15,809 bases of DNA from Bacteroidota bacterium (GTDB lineage: Bacteria > Bacteroidota > Bacteroidia > M30B66): positions 1 to 15,809 of the forward strand of contig CANMGM010000023.1 of the NCBI GenBank assembly GCA_947497195.1, written 5' to 3'. Numbering within the stretch: position 1 is the stretch's first letter; each line of letters starts with the position of its first letter. The translations under genes and the position numbers were made by a program. Positions 1 through 6,117 of this stretch are shown here, piece by piece. The notes below the pieces were generated by a model, which was not told where the DNA came from, made no database searches, and worked only from the letters and a program-made list of their open reading frames with translations.

Positions 1-522
1 ATCTTTAAAGTAATATTCAAAATAGCGTGCCGAGTTGTTGCTGCCGGTGGCAATAATGGCATCGAAGGCCTCAAGCTTTCCTTCGCTGAAATGAATACGT
101 TCGGCAAATTGGGGTTCAATGGCAACAAGCATTGCTGCAAGAGCCGGAATGAGCAGGCGGTCGTCGGACGAAATTTTTGCCGTTATCGAATGTCCGCACA
201 GCAAAACCATCAGAAAATCGTGAAAGCCAACGGCTGGAATATTGCCCGCCATAACTACACCAATTCGCTTCAGTCTCGAAGGGTGGAGCGCATAACGCGT
301 CTCCGTTTCGTGAAGTTGTTTTTCATCGAGCAGGCGCGAAATGCCATCAAGCGCGCGCATCACATTTTCGGGCGTAAACCAAGAATTGTTGCGATGCAAC
401 TGAAGCGTAAGCGCTGCAAGCTGATGCTGACGTATGTTCCAGCCTTCGGAATTTCCGTTTACAACGGCGGCAATTTCGCGGCCGAGCAAAACAAAAGCAT
501 CGATTCGTTGTTGAGATGTCAA
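1..522 (-). CDS. Acyl-CoA reductase, LuxC family (3' end outside window)
   Basis: The first 174 residues of a LuxC-type acyl-CoA reductase (family role: NADPH-dependent reduction of acyl-CoA or acyl thioesters to aldehydes). I translated this strand by hand from position 522 to 1 and met no stop. Seen in the sequence: an N-terminal SQQRIDAF segment, the nucleotide-fold motif AGNIPAVGFHD at residues 92-102, and ATGSNNSARYFEYYF at 158-172, all typical of the family. The C-terminal half, including the expected catalytic cysteine, lies outside the window. There is no ATG between the upstream in-frame stop and the conserved N-terminus, so the likely start is TTG at 522-520. It diverges from the ferredoxin gene with 56 bases between. 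From memory of Bacteroidota genomes this pair often sits near serC, which cannot be checked here. Confidence 0.88.
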   Translation of the reverse strand, partial: MTSQQRIDAFVLLGREIAAVVNGNSEGWNIRQHQLAALTLQLHRNNSWFTPENVMRALDGISRLLDEKQLHETETRYALHPSRLKRIGVVMAGNIPAVGFHDFLMVLLCGHSITAKISSDDRLLIPALAAMLVAIEPQFAERIHFSEGKLEAFDAIIATGSNNSARYFEYYFKD

Positions 523-541
523 AGCGTGCGCAAATATGTTT

Positions 542-549
542 TAGTTTTG
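542..549 (+). promoter_or_regulatory. Candidate -7 box for the ferredoxin gene
   Basis: TAGTTTTG matches the Bacteroidota sigma-ABfr -7 consensus TAnnTTTG and lies 29 bases before the ferredoxin ATG. No TTG at the usual 17-23 base upstream spacing is present, so the call rests on the -7 box alone. On the other strand CATATTTG (538-531) is a one-mismatch version that could serve the divergent reductase gene. Confidence 0.4.
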
Positions 550-578
550 CAGCGCTAAATTACTTTAAAAGAATTGAT

Positions 579-923
579 ATGGCGATAATGATTACCGATG
601 AATGCATCAATTGTGGTGCATGCGAGCCGGAATGTCCAAACAACGCGATTTATGAAGGCGGAACCGAATGGCGCTTTGCCGATGGAACCTCGTTAAAAGG
701 AGAAGTACATGCGGCCAGCGGAACTTTTCAGGCCGATTCGGCAAACAACCCAAAAGCAATGGATGTATATTACATCGTTTCCGATAAATGTACAGAATGC
801 GTAGGGTTTCACGACGAGCCACAGTGTGCTGCAGTTTGTCCGGTTGATTGCTGTGTAGATGATCCGGATTTCCGCGAAACGCAGGAACAACTCCTTGCGA
901 AAAAGAATTACATGCACCTGTAA
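579..923 (+). CDS. 2[4Fe-4S] ferredoxin, Alvin-type
   Basis: A 114-residue dicluster ferredoxin, a soluble one-electron carrier. Cluster I ligands are C9, C12, C15 and C19 (CxxCxxCxxxCP). The second motif has C71, C74, C83 and C87 with an eight-residue insertion (CxxCx8CxxxCP), which is the arrangement of the Allochromatium vinosum type of low-potential ferredoxin. C91 and C92 follow in a CPVDCC segment. The start ATG at 579 is chosen because the protein begins directly with the conserved fold (MAIMITDECINCGAC); the longer upstream reading frame overlaps the divergent gene and adds no recognisable sequence. There is no Shine-Dalgarno motif, which is normal for this phylum. It is probably a single-gene transcript, ending at the hairpin at 945-982. 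The redox partner is unknown; the adjacent acyl-CoA reductase is a possible but unproven link. Confidence 0.93.
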   Translation: MAIMITDECINCGACEPECPNNAIYEGGTEWRFADGTSLKGEVHAASGTFQADSANNPKAMDVYYIVSDKCTECVGFHDEPQCAAVCPVDCCVDDPDFRETQEQLLAKKNYMHL

Positions 924-944
924 ATACAGGTTTAATCCAATTAA

Positions 945-982
945 AAAAGCCATTCCGAAGCATAATGCAAGGGATGGCTTTT
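945..982 (+). terminator. Hairpin terminator after the ferredoxin gene
   Basis: A 12-base stem, 945-956 (AAAAGCCATTCC) against 971-982 (GGGATGGCTTTT), pairs throughout with one G-T. The loop contains the smaller palindrome GCATAATGC. A-rich sequence before and T-rich sequence after make it plausible as an intrinsic terminator in either direction. Confidence 0.75.
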
Positions 983-986
983 CTGT

Positions 987-994
987 TATTTTTG
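987..994 (+). promoter_or_regulatory. Candidate -7 box for psd
   Basis: TATTTTTG matches TAnnTTTG exactly and ends five bases before the psd ATG at 1000. If it is used, transcription would begin at or next to the start codon, giving a leaderless or nearly leaderless mRNA. No clear -33 TTG is seen at the usual distance. The box lies in the T-rich tail of the preceding terminator. Confidence 0.45.
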
Positions 995-999
995 CGCCC

Positions 1000-1650
1000 A
1001 TGAAAACACACCGCGAAGGTTACCGCATGCTGGGAATTATGTTCCTGGTCTTGTTTCCGCTTAATCTTATTCTTCACCTCAGCAGCAGCAATGCACTACT
1101 TACCGGATCGGTAACGTTGGTTTCATCGCTATTATATCTGTTTGTGGTGCAGTTTTTTCGCAATCCGCAACGCGTACAAAACCTTAACGAGGAGCATGTG
1201 CTTTGCCCGGCCGACGGCAAAATTGTGGCCATCGAAGAAATTTTCGAAGACGAATATTACAAGGATAAACGCATGCTGGTTTCGGTGTTTATGACACCCT
1301 TGAATGTTCACGTAAATCGCTATGCAATTAGCGGGAAAGTAGTGTATGTTAAATACCACAAAGGCTTGTATCTCGTGGCAAGTCACCCGAAATCATCGAC
1401 CCAAAACGAACGCAGCACGGTTGTAGTTGAAGGGAATGGTCATACCGTATTGTTGCGTCAGATTGCGGGATATGTTGCGCGCCGCATTGTTACGTATGCC
1501 AAGCCCGAACATGCCGCAAAACAGGGCGGAGAATTTGGATTCATTAAATTCGGTTCGCGGGTCGATATTGTATTGCCCCTTGATGCAAAAATTGCCGTTA
1601 AAATGGGAGAAATTGTAAAAGGTGGTATTACAGCGATTGCGCGTTTCTAA
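1000..1650 (+). CDS. psd: Phosphatidylserine decarboxylase, short proenzyme type
   Basis: Converts phosphatidylserine to phosphatidylethanolamine with loss of CO2, the last step of PE synthesis at the inner membrane. The protein has 216 residues, the length of the short (archaeal/Bacteroidota) subfamily rather than the roughly 320 of E. coli Psd. Residues 10-28 and 33-52 are hydrophobic and probably anchor it. The core contains CPADGKIV, a VFMTPLNVHVNR segment with the conserved histidine, and FGSR near the C-terminus. Self-cleavage is expected between G185 and S186, with S186 becoming the pyruvoyl group of the small subunit. The start ATG at 1000 gives a sensible short N-terminus; the in-frame extension upstream runs through the terminator and was rejected. 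No pssA gene is visible next to it. Confidence 0.93.
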   Translation: MKTHREGYRMLGIMFLVLFPLNLILHLSSSNALLTGSVTLVSSLLYLFVVQFFRNPQRVQNLNEEHVLCPADGKIVAIEEIFEDEYYKDKRMLVSVFMTPLNVHVNRYAISGKVVYVKYHKGLYLVASHPKSSTQNERSTVVVEGNGHTVLLRQIAGYVARRIVTYAKPEHAAKQGGEFGFIKFGSRVDIVLPLDAKIAVKMGEIVKGGITAIARF

Positions 1651-1666
1651 AAATTGTTTAGATTTA
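1637..1666 (+). promoter_or_regulatory. Candidate promoter of the Asp-Lys/Cys-rich protein gene
   Basis: TTG at 1637-1639 is followed after 19 bases by TAGATTTA at 1659-1666, one mismatch from TAnnTTTG. The spacing fits the Bacteroidota promoter pattern. The TTG lies inside the end of psd. The downstream ATG is 18 bases after the -7 box. Confidence 0.35.
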
Positions 1667-1684
1667 CAACATAAAATTCAAATC

Positions 1685-2020
1685 ATGAAAAAACTACTTT
1701 CAATCATCTGCATTTCTGCATTCACATTTGGCGCACTGAATGTTCAAGCTGCTGTTTCGAATTCAACAAGCATCAGCATTGACAAGGATAAAGATAAAGA
1801 CAAGGACAAAGACAAGAAGAAGAAAGAAGAGAAAAAAGGCTGCTGCTCTTCATCTTCTGCAAAATCATGCAGTGGCGAAGCCGCTAAACCTGCATGTGGT
1901 TCGCATGAGCAAGGTAAGGCAAGCCACGAAAGCGGAAACGCCGGGGCTTCAACAGCTCCTAAGTCTTGTTGCAACAAAGGTGCAGCTGCCAAAAGCTGTC
2001 AAGAAGGCGAAAAGAAATAA
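1685..2020 (+). CDS. Small exported protein with Asp-Lys repeat and Cys-rich tail
   Basis: I do not recognise this 111-residue protein. Residues 1-22 form a clear Sec signal peptide (MKKLL, hydrophobic core, VQA-A), so it should leave the cytoplasm. Residues 33-44 are six alternating Asp-Lys pairs, continuing into a Lys/Glu-rich stretch to about 51. The rest is Ser/Ala/Gly/Lys-rich with seven cysteines (C53, C54, C62, C71, C95, C96, C105), two of them in CC pairs, and histidines at 74 and 81. Low complexity argues against an enzyme. Metal binding, a cell-envelope peptide or a disulfide-rich secreted product are guesses only. The ATG follows psd by 34 bases and has its own possible promoter; a strong hairpin follows. 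The signal peptide and a clean terminator support a real gene despite the composition. Confidence 0.72.
   Translation: MKKLLSIICISAFTFGALNVQAAVSNSTSISIDKDKDKDKDKDKKKKEEKKGCCSSSSAKSCSGEAAKPACGSHEQGKASHESGNAGASTAPKSCCNKGAAAKSCQEGEKK
1781..1816 (+). repeat. Imperfect hexanucleotide repeat GAYAAR x6
   Basis: Six in-frame copies of GA(C/T)AA(A/G) encode (Asp-Lys)6 in the small exported protein. The third-position variation between copies suggests the repeat is kept at protein level and is not a very recent slippage product. Changes by whole units would preserve the frame. Confidence 0.85.
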
Positions 2021-2038
2021 GTTAATACAACCAGATTG

Positions 2039-2068
2039 AAAAGCCGGAGGAATATTCTTCCGGCTTTT
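2039..2068. terminator. Bidirectional hairpin terminator between convergent genes
   Basis: The inverted repeat 2039-2052 against 2055-2068 (AAAAGCCGGAGGAA / TTCTTCCGGCTTTT) pairs with one G-T. It has a GC-rich centre and A/T tails on both sides, with T's continuing to 2070. It lies between the plus-strand Cys-rich gene (stop at 2020) and the minus-strand HAD gene (stop at 2073) and suits both. Confidence 0.85.
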
Positions 2069-2072
2069 TTGT

Positions 2073-2762
2073 TTACAGCAGCTTGATTAACACATTCAAA
2101 TCCGAAATTGTAATCTCCTTGGGTTCCCTTGCTTTCGGATCGTAGTGCAGCGCCTGCCAGCCAGCTTCGAGCGCACCATGCACATCATTCAGCCAATCGT
2201 CGCCAACCATAAGGCATTGTTCAGCTAGGGCTCCGGTTTTTTGTTCCGAATGCTTGTAAATCTCCAGATTGGGTTTTGTTGCACCTGCCGAATCGCTTGT
2301 GATTATTTCTGTGAAATAATGATGAATACCCGAATTGCGAAGTTTGAATTGCTGTGCATCCTCGAATCCGTTCGTTATAATATGCAGCTGGTATTTTGTT
2401 CGTAAATATCCCAATGCCTCGTGTACACCCGGAAGCAATTTTTTCTTCGCCGGCGTTTTTTCCATGTAGGCCTCTTCAACCATCAAGGCCAGCGATTTAT
2501 CGTCGATTCCCAAACGCTGCATCGTGAAGTGAAAGCGGTGCTCGCGCAAAAATGATTTATCAATCTTATTTGCTGTAAAGTCTTTCCAAAGTCGTGTGTT
2601 TTCGAAATGAAATGCTCTCCTGAAGGCATCAGAACCCGACTGAACGCGTGCGCCGATGTGTTCATCGAACAATTCGTTGAGCGAATCTTCGAGGTTTTGA
2701 TCGTAATCCCATAAGGTACGGTCGAGGTCGAAAAAAATATGGTGTGGTTTAGTGTGCAGCAT
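2073..2762 (-). CDS. yjjG: HAD-superfamily hydrolase, YjjG-type pyrimidine nucleotidase
   Basis: A 229-residue HAD phosphatase with all four motifs: I, FFDLDRTLWD with D12 (nucleophile) and D14 (acid/base); II, T130 in IITNG; III, K163 in GATKPN; IV, D188/D189 in GDDWLND. An alpha-helical cap lies between motifs I and II (about 20-100). DLDRTLWD, length and order fit the YjjG family, known to dephosphorylate pyrimidine nucleoside monophosphates, including non-canonical ones, as a housecleaning activity. The ATG at 2762 lies 2 bases after the stop of the membrane-protein gene, so it is translated from the same mRNA. Two genes upstream is uracil phosphoribosyltransferase, which makes UMP and accepts analogues such as 5-fluorouracil; a functional link is inference. 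It is the last gene of the operon and ends at the hairpin at 2039-2068. Confidence 0.85.
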   Translation of the reverse strand: MLHTKPHHIFFDLDRTLWDYDQNLEDSLNELFDEHIGARVQSGSDAFRRAFHFENTRLWKDFTANKIDKSFLREHRFHFTMQRLGIDDKSLALMVEEAYMEKTPAKKKLLPGVHEALGYLRTKYQLHIITNGFEDAQQFKLRNSGIHHYFTEIITSDSAGATKPNLEIYKHSEQKTGALAEQCLMVGDDWLNDVHGALEAGWQALHYDPKAREPKEITISDLNVLIKLL

Positions 2763-2764
2763 AG

Positions 2765-3208
2765 CTAAAAAACGAGCAGACTACTTAGTATGGCCGACCA
2801 CATCGCCACCGAGATTGTAAGAAAAAGAAATACGCGTTTGTGGTTGTGAAAAAGTCGGCCGGCCAAAATAGTTCCTACCGGGATGGATATGATGGTTGGG
2901 GTGATAAGCGCAATTCCAGGTAAACCATATGAATTGATTATTTTTACCAACATACGGCTGCGCTTTGTGAAGCGTCGTTTGGGTGCTTCCGGCTTTGATT
3001 TGAAGGGTAATTTGTGTTTTACCGCCGTCCAGAAATTCATCAGACCGCGTTCAAAAAACAGAAAGGCAATAACACCGCAGCTTCCGGCAAGTGTTGAGAA
3101 TAAAAACATGGGTAAAAATTCCCATTTTGTTGCAGCATAAAGCGCCGGAACACCCACCACAAATTTCACCATGCACAGCAAGAAAACCGGAACGAGTTTT
3201 AGAAACAT
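2765..3208 (-). CDS. Small four-helix membrane protein, possibly small multidrug export type
   Basis: A 147-residue integral membrane protein. Hydrophobic segments lie at about 5-27, 31-53, 92-118 and 124-147. A strongly basic loop (about 60-88, with KRRFTKRSR) separates the two helix pairs and should face the cytoplasm. The third helix carries YGLPGIALITPTIISIPVG, rich in Pro and Gly, resembling the re-entrant region of 'putative small multi-drug export' (COG2426-like) or DedA-like proteins; this match is from memory and weak. No substrate can be assigned. The start ATG at 3208 was chosen because it follows the upp stop by 7 bases and begins directly at the first helix; the longer frame would lie inside upp. 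Confidence 0.72.
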   Translation of the reverse strand: MFLKLVPVFLLCMVKFVVGVPALYAATKWEFLPMFLFSTLAGSCGVIAFLFFERGLMNFWTAVKHKLPFKSKPEAPKRRFTKRSRMLVKIINSYGLPGIALITPTIISIPVGTILAGRLFHNHKRVFLFLTISVAMWSAILSSLLVF

Positions 3209-3215
3209 CCTACAA

Positions 3216-3866
3216 TTAGAGTTTCTCTCCAAAGGCAAGATCACCGGCATCGCCCAATCCGGGAACAATGTACGATTTTGCTGTGAGCTCATCATCAACC
3301 GCACCGAGCCAGATTCTGGTTGTGTCGGGAAAATGGCTTCGTGTGTACTCGAGTCCTTCGCGCGAAGCAATGGCGCTTACAATGTGTAGTTGTTTGGGCT
3401 TGCCGTGGCTCGCAGCAATGGCTTTATAAGCCAAGTACATCGACTGACCGGTAGCCAGCATCGGATCGCAAAGAATCAGAACTTTATCGGCGAGCGAGGG
3501 GCTGCTTAAATACTCAACCTTGATATCGAAGGAACCATCTTTGTGATGCTTTCGGTAAGCCGAAATAAAGCAGTTTTCGGCACGATCGAATAAATTGAGC
3601 ATGCCCTGATGGAGCGGCAAACCGGCGCGTAGAATTGTAGCGATAACGGGCTGTTCGGCAGGCAGGCGTGTTTCAGCAATTCCCAAAGGAGTTACAACTT
3701 CGGCATCCTTGTAATCAAGCATTTTGCTGATTTCGTAGGCGAGAATTTCGCCCAGTCGTTCGAGGTTACGGCGAAAGCGCAAAGGGTCTTTTTGGATATT
3801 TTCGTCGCGTAACTCAGCGATAAAAACATTGGCAACCGACTGCTGGTGTTGGAGAATATGTACCAT
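3216..3866 (-). CDS. upp: Uracil phosphoribosyltransferase
   Basis: Converts uracil and PRPP to UMP in pyrimidine salvage, in the cytoplasm. The 216-residue length is normal for the family. Diagnostic sequences are ILRAGLP (78-84), the PRPP-binding loop VLILCDPMLATGQS (129-142) and the C-terminal uracil-binding stretch GLGDAGDLAFGEKL (203-216). The ATG at 3866 is separated by one base from the stop of the acyltransferase gene, so translation is probably coupled. It sits between glycan-related genes and a HAD nucleotidase. UMP feeds UDP-sugar synthesis, which could tie it loosely to the UDP-GlcNAc epimerase at the head of the operon, but co-location alone does not prove this. PyrR was considered; the sequence fits Upp better. 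Confidence 0.95.
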   Translation of the reverse strand: MVHILQHQQSVANVFIAELRDENIQKDPLRFRRNLERLGEILAYEISKMLDYKDAEVVTPLGIAETRLPAEQPVIATILRAGLPLHQGMLNLFDRAENCFISAYRKHHKDGSFDIKVEYLSSPSLADKVLILCDPMLATGQSMYLAYKAIAASHGKPKQLHIVSAIASREGLEYTRSHFPDTTRIWLGAVDDELTAKSYIVPGLGDAGDLAFGEKL

Positions 3867-3867
3867 A

Positions 3868-4785
3868 TCAGGATTTTAGCCAGCGCATGTAAAAAGGCAG
3901 ACTATTATGCTTCAAATGTATGTAGTTCTGCTCAATTGCACCAAAACTTTCGTAGAAACGTTTGAGTCCGGGATTGTCTGAGCCTTCGAAATCAAATATC
4001 TTTGTCCCTGTTGGGGCATCAAGGATGTATTGATAAATAAGGTATGCCATGGCACCCGACTCTTTGCCCTCCTCTGAATTTCCGGAAAACAGGAAGATGC
4101 TTCGTCCGTTCCATTCCATAAAAATTGCCCCACACAACAATTCGTGTTTCTGTGAATACATTCCCATGCTGCGTGCAAATCCGCGAAGCGAAGCCATGTG
4201 AAAGAGTCGTTCGAGAACAATGTAATTTTTTTCGTTCCAGTTGGGAAGAGTAGCTGCTTTGTTTTCGCTAAACAAATTGATGACCGATCTAACCGAACAG
4301 GTGCCATAATACAGCTTGAGTTTCTCTGCCTTCTGGATATTTCTTAGTAGGTTTTCGGAAAAGGAATTCCGAATCAGCGTTCGGTCTTCGGGTATGGGTA
4401 AAATAAGATTGGTTCGTTGGTTTGTTGTGAAAAGTGTGTCTGATTCGATGGGATTTCCATAATTTACATTGAAATCGATGTAGCTGAACTTCGTTTTCAA
4501 TTCATTCAAAAAAGACTGCGTCTTACTTTCTTCAACAGGCACTTCAGAAAAAATACCCAATTGCTGAATAAAAAGCGGAGTGGATAAATAAGCAATTGCC
4601 CACTTGCTTTTTTCGGGAATCGGCATTACGAGGGTATAATCGTCTTCAATTAGCGCTCCCCATTGATCGCCGTGAATGGCATCGAGGTACCAGGTGCAGG
4701 CATAGGGTAAACTGTTTACGCTGGCTGCAATGAGTTTGTCCCAGCGATCGCGGTTTATTTCTGTAGGAGAATAATACCTAATCAT
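3868..4785 (-). CDS. FemAB/GNAT-like acyltransferase (hypothetical substrate)
   Basis: A 305-residue soluble protein with the features of the FemAB-like double-GNAT group. SENLLRNIQKAEK (about 144-156) resembles the 'N-RRNI-KA' motif of the family, LLCGAIFMEWNGRSIFLFSG is the paired beta-strand core, and DFEGSDNPGLKRFYESFGA near residues 260-280 is the characteristic C-terminal motif. Such proteins transfer amino acids or acyl groups to cell-wall peptides, sugars or lipids; the substrate here is unknown. The gene follows the deacetylase-like gene by 12 bases and precedes upp by one base. Its context (UDP-GlcNAc epimerase, deacetylase) suggests N- or O-acylation of a surface glycan, which is inference. 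The chosen ATG at 4785 is the second copy of a local ATGATTAG repeat; the first copy leads only to a three-codon frame. Confidence 0.72.
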   Translation of the reverse strand: MIRYYSPTEINRDRWDKLIAASVNSLPYACTWYLDAIHGDQWGALIEDDYTLVMPIPEKSKWAIAYLSTPLFIQQLGIFSEVPVEESKTQSFLNELKTKFSYIDFNVNYGNPIESDTLFTTNQRTNLILPIPEDRTLIRNSFSENLLRNIQKAEKLKLYYGTCSVRSVINLFSENKAATLPNWNEKNYIVLERLFHMASLRGFARSMGMYSQKHELLCGAIFMEWNGRSIFLFSGNSEEGKESGAMAYLIYQYILDAPTGTKIFDFEGSDNPGLKRFYESFGAIEQNYIHLKHNSLPFYMRWLKS

Positions 4786-4798
4786 CTTATCTAATCAT
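4778..4798 (-). repeat. Direct repeat ATGATTAG around the acyltransferase start
   Basis: On the minus strand ATGATTAG occurs at 4798-4791 and again at 4785-4778, 13 bases apart. The second copy contains the real start codon. The first copy overlaps the upstream stop as TAATG and opens a tiny frame, ATG ATT AGA TAA, that closes just before the real start. Confidence 0.8.
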
Positions 4799-6108
4799 TA
4801 GTTCATTGCCGCATGTTCGAGCATGGTTTCATACACTGCTCTCCAGCCTTTCCAACGTTTGTTTTCGGCAAACGACTCGTTATGCCATACGGCGATGAAT
4901 GTTCCGTTTACTGCTTTTACCTTATTAAGTTGCGTTCGTATAACTTCTATTGCCGCTTCGGGCTCCAAATTCATATAATCTTTCAGGGTTCCATCCATAA
5001 TCGAAATTGGATGCACTCTTAACTGGGTTTCGGTTTCGAGATCGAGGTCGTAATAGTTGTACGGACTTGCAATTCCTGCCCTAAATCCGGGAATTTCTGC
5101 GTAGCCCATCGAATAATCGTCGGTAATTTCACACTCTAGTAAGCGGTGGTATGTTTCGGGCAATGAGAATTTCAAGAAATGCTGTCGGCTCATGTGTATT
5201 TCGCGGTGCAAAATAGATGATAGGCGGGAAATTTCTTTTTTCAGAATTTCTTTGCTGCGGTGAGAAGAATAGGAAGGATGAATGCCTGCCTTTCCCGCAT
5301 CATCGAGAAGTTTGATCAATTCCTGCATATATCGGTTTTGATATGGCACATTGCGGTCGTATTTCGAAAAATCGCCCAACAAGAAAAAGAAAAAGGTTCT
5401 GAAGGGATAGCGTTCGCTTAAATTCAATAAATATTCATAGGTGTCGTATGGATCTTTTTTTATCCCGAAAATCACCTGCAAACGATACAAGGCATGATTG
5501 GGATTTAATGCAAATAAATCGGCCGCACTGCCTGCAATTGCTCGAATAAATCCTTTGTGTTTGAAGGCGTAGGCATTATCGATGTCGATAGATGGAACAA
5601 ACGTGAATGTTCTTTTCTGGCGGCTTATGTTTCCAAATCTTCGCTCAAGTATTGAGAGAAGTTGCAGCGCCCATCGATTTACGACCGGCTCACTCAATAC
5701 ACCCAGTTTGAAAAGTACAGATTGATTTGCCTTAAACCTTCCGTGCTGATCTTTAAAATGCGGCAGGTATTCTTCATAGCGACTTACAAGGAAAAAGCTG
5801 GCTGAGAACACATCAAAGGGCATCGCTGCAGGCATCTTTGCCGGAAAAAGCATCGCAATTCCATTTTCGACAGATTCGTTGGTTTCCTGAAAACGGATGC
5901 CCTGTTCAAAAAGTAAGTCGCATGAGTATAGAAACACTTCATCCGCCAAAGGCCGTTTGCCATAACTGCACTTCGGACCTGGATACGATTCAAATTCGCC
6001 CGGATTGCTTGTTACCCTGTAGAAACATCCCAACAATTCCTCAAAAAGCAGTTTGAAAACATACCGGCTTCGCGCCGAACTTTTCTGAGAATAAATGAGG
6101 ATTTCCAC
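4798..6108 (-). CDS. Polysaccharide-deacetylase-like protein (NodB/CE4 fold)
   Basis: A 436-residue protein. About 1-165 is an N-terminal domain of the type found in Bacteroidota deacetylase-like proteins (DUF7033-like, from memory). About 166-436 is a divergent NodB homology domain. Recognisable pieces are SIDIDNA with D175 and D177 (motif 1, normally TFDD), IHPSYSSH with H277 and H283 (metal-binding motif 2, HxxxH-like with a longer spacing), SRQHFLKF from 307 (motif 3 region), GFRAG at 341-345 and AVWHN at 406-410. CE4 enzymes remove N- or O-acetyl groups from glycans. The unusual motifs leave open whether this one is active. No signal peptide is evident, so a cytoplasmic or non-classical location is likely. 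The start is GTG at 6108, 9 bases after the epimerase stop with AAAGG in the gap. ATG alternatives would remove conserved sequence. Confidence 0.78.
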   Translation of the reverse strand: MEILIYSQKSSARSRYVFKLLFEELLGCFYRVTSNPGEFESYPGPKCSYGKRPLADEVFLYSCDLLFEQGIRFQETNESVENGIAMLFPAKMPAAMPFDVFSASFFLVSRYEEYLPHFKDQHGRFKANQSVLFKLGVLSEPVVNRWALQLLSILERRFGNISRQKRTFTFVPSIDIDNAYAFKHKGFIRAIAGSAADLFALNPNHALYRLQVIFGIKKDPYDTYEYLLNLSERYPFRTFFFFLLGDFSKYDRNVPYQNRYMQELIKLLDDAGKAGIHPSYSSHRSKEILKKEISRLSSILHREIHMSRQHFLKFSLPETYHRLLECEITDDYSMGYAEIPGFRAGIASPYNYYDLDLETETQLRVHPISIMDGTLKDYMNLEPEAAIEVIRTQLNKVKAVNGTFIAVWHNESFAENKRWKGWRAVYETMLEHAAMN

Positions 6109-6117
6109 CGGTTGCCT

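Noticed and set aside
607..1077. Minus-strand ORFs across the ferredoxin and psd start (607-1077 and 693-1001)
   Set aside because: They lie antisense to two clearly recognised genes, cross the terminator and show no recognisable protein features.
1744..1992. Minus-strand ORF of 82 residues with a Leu-Ser repeat
   Set aside because: It is the antisense image of the Asp-Lys repeat; the plus-strand frame has a signal peptide, a promoter candidate and a terminator.
3216..3866. PyrR-type regulator instead of Upp
   Set aside because: The length, PRPP loop and GLGDAGD C-terminal motif are those of uracil phosphoribosyltransferase.
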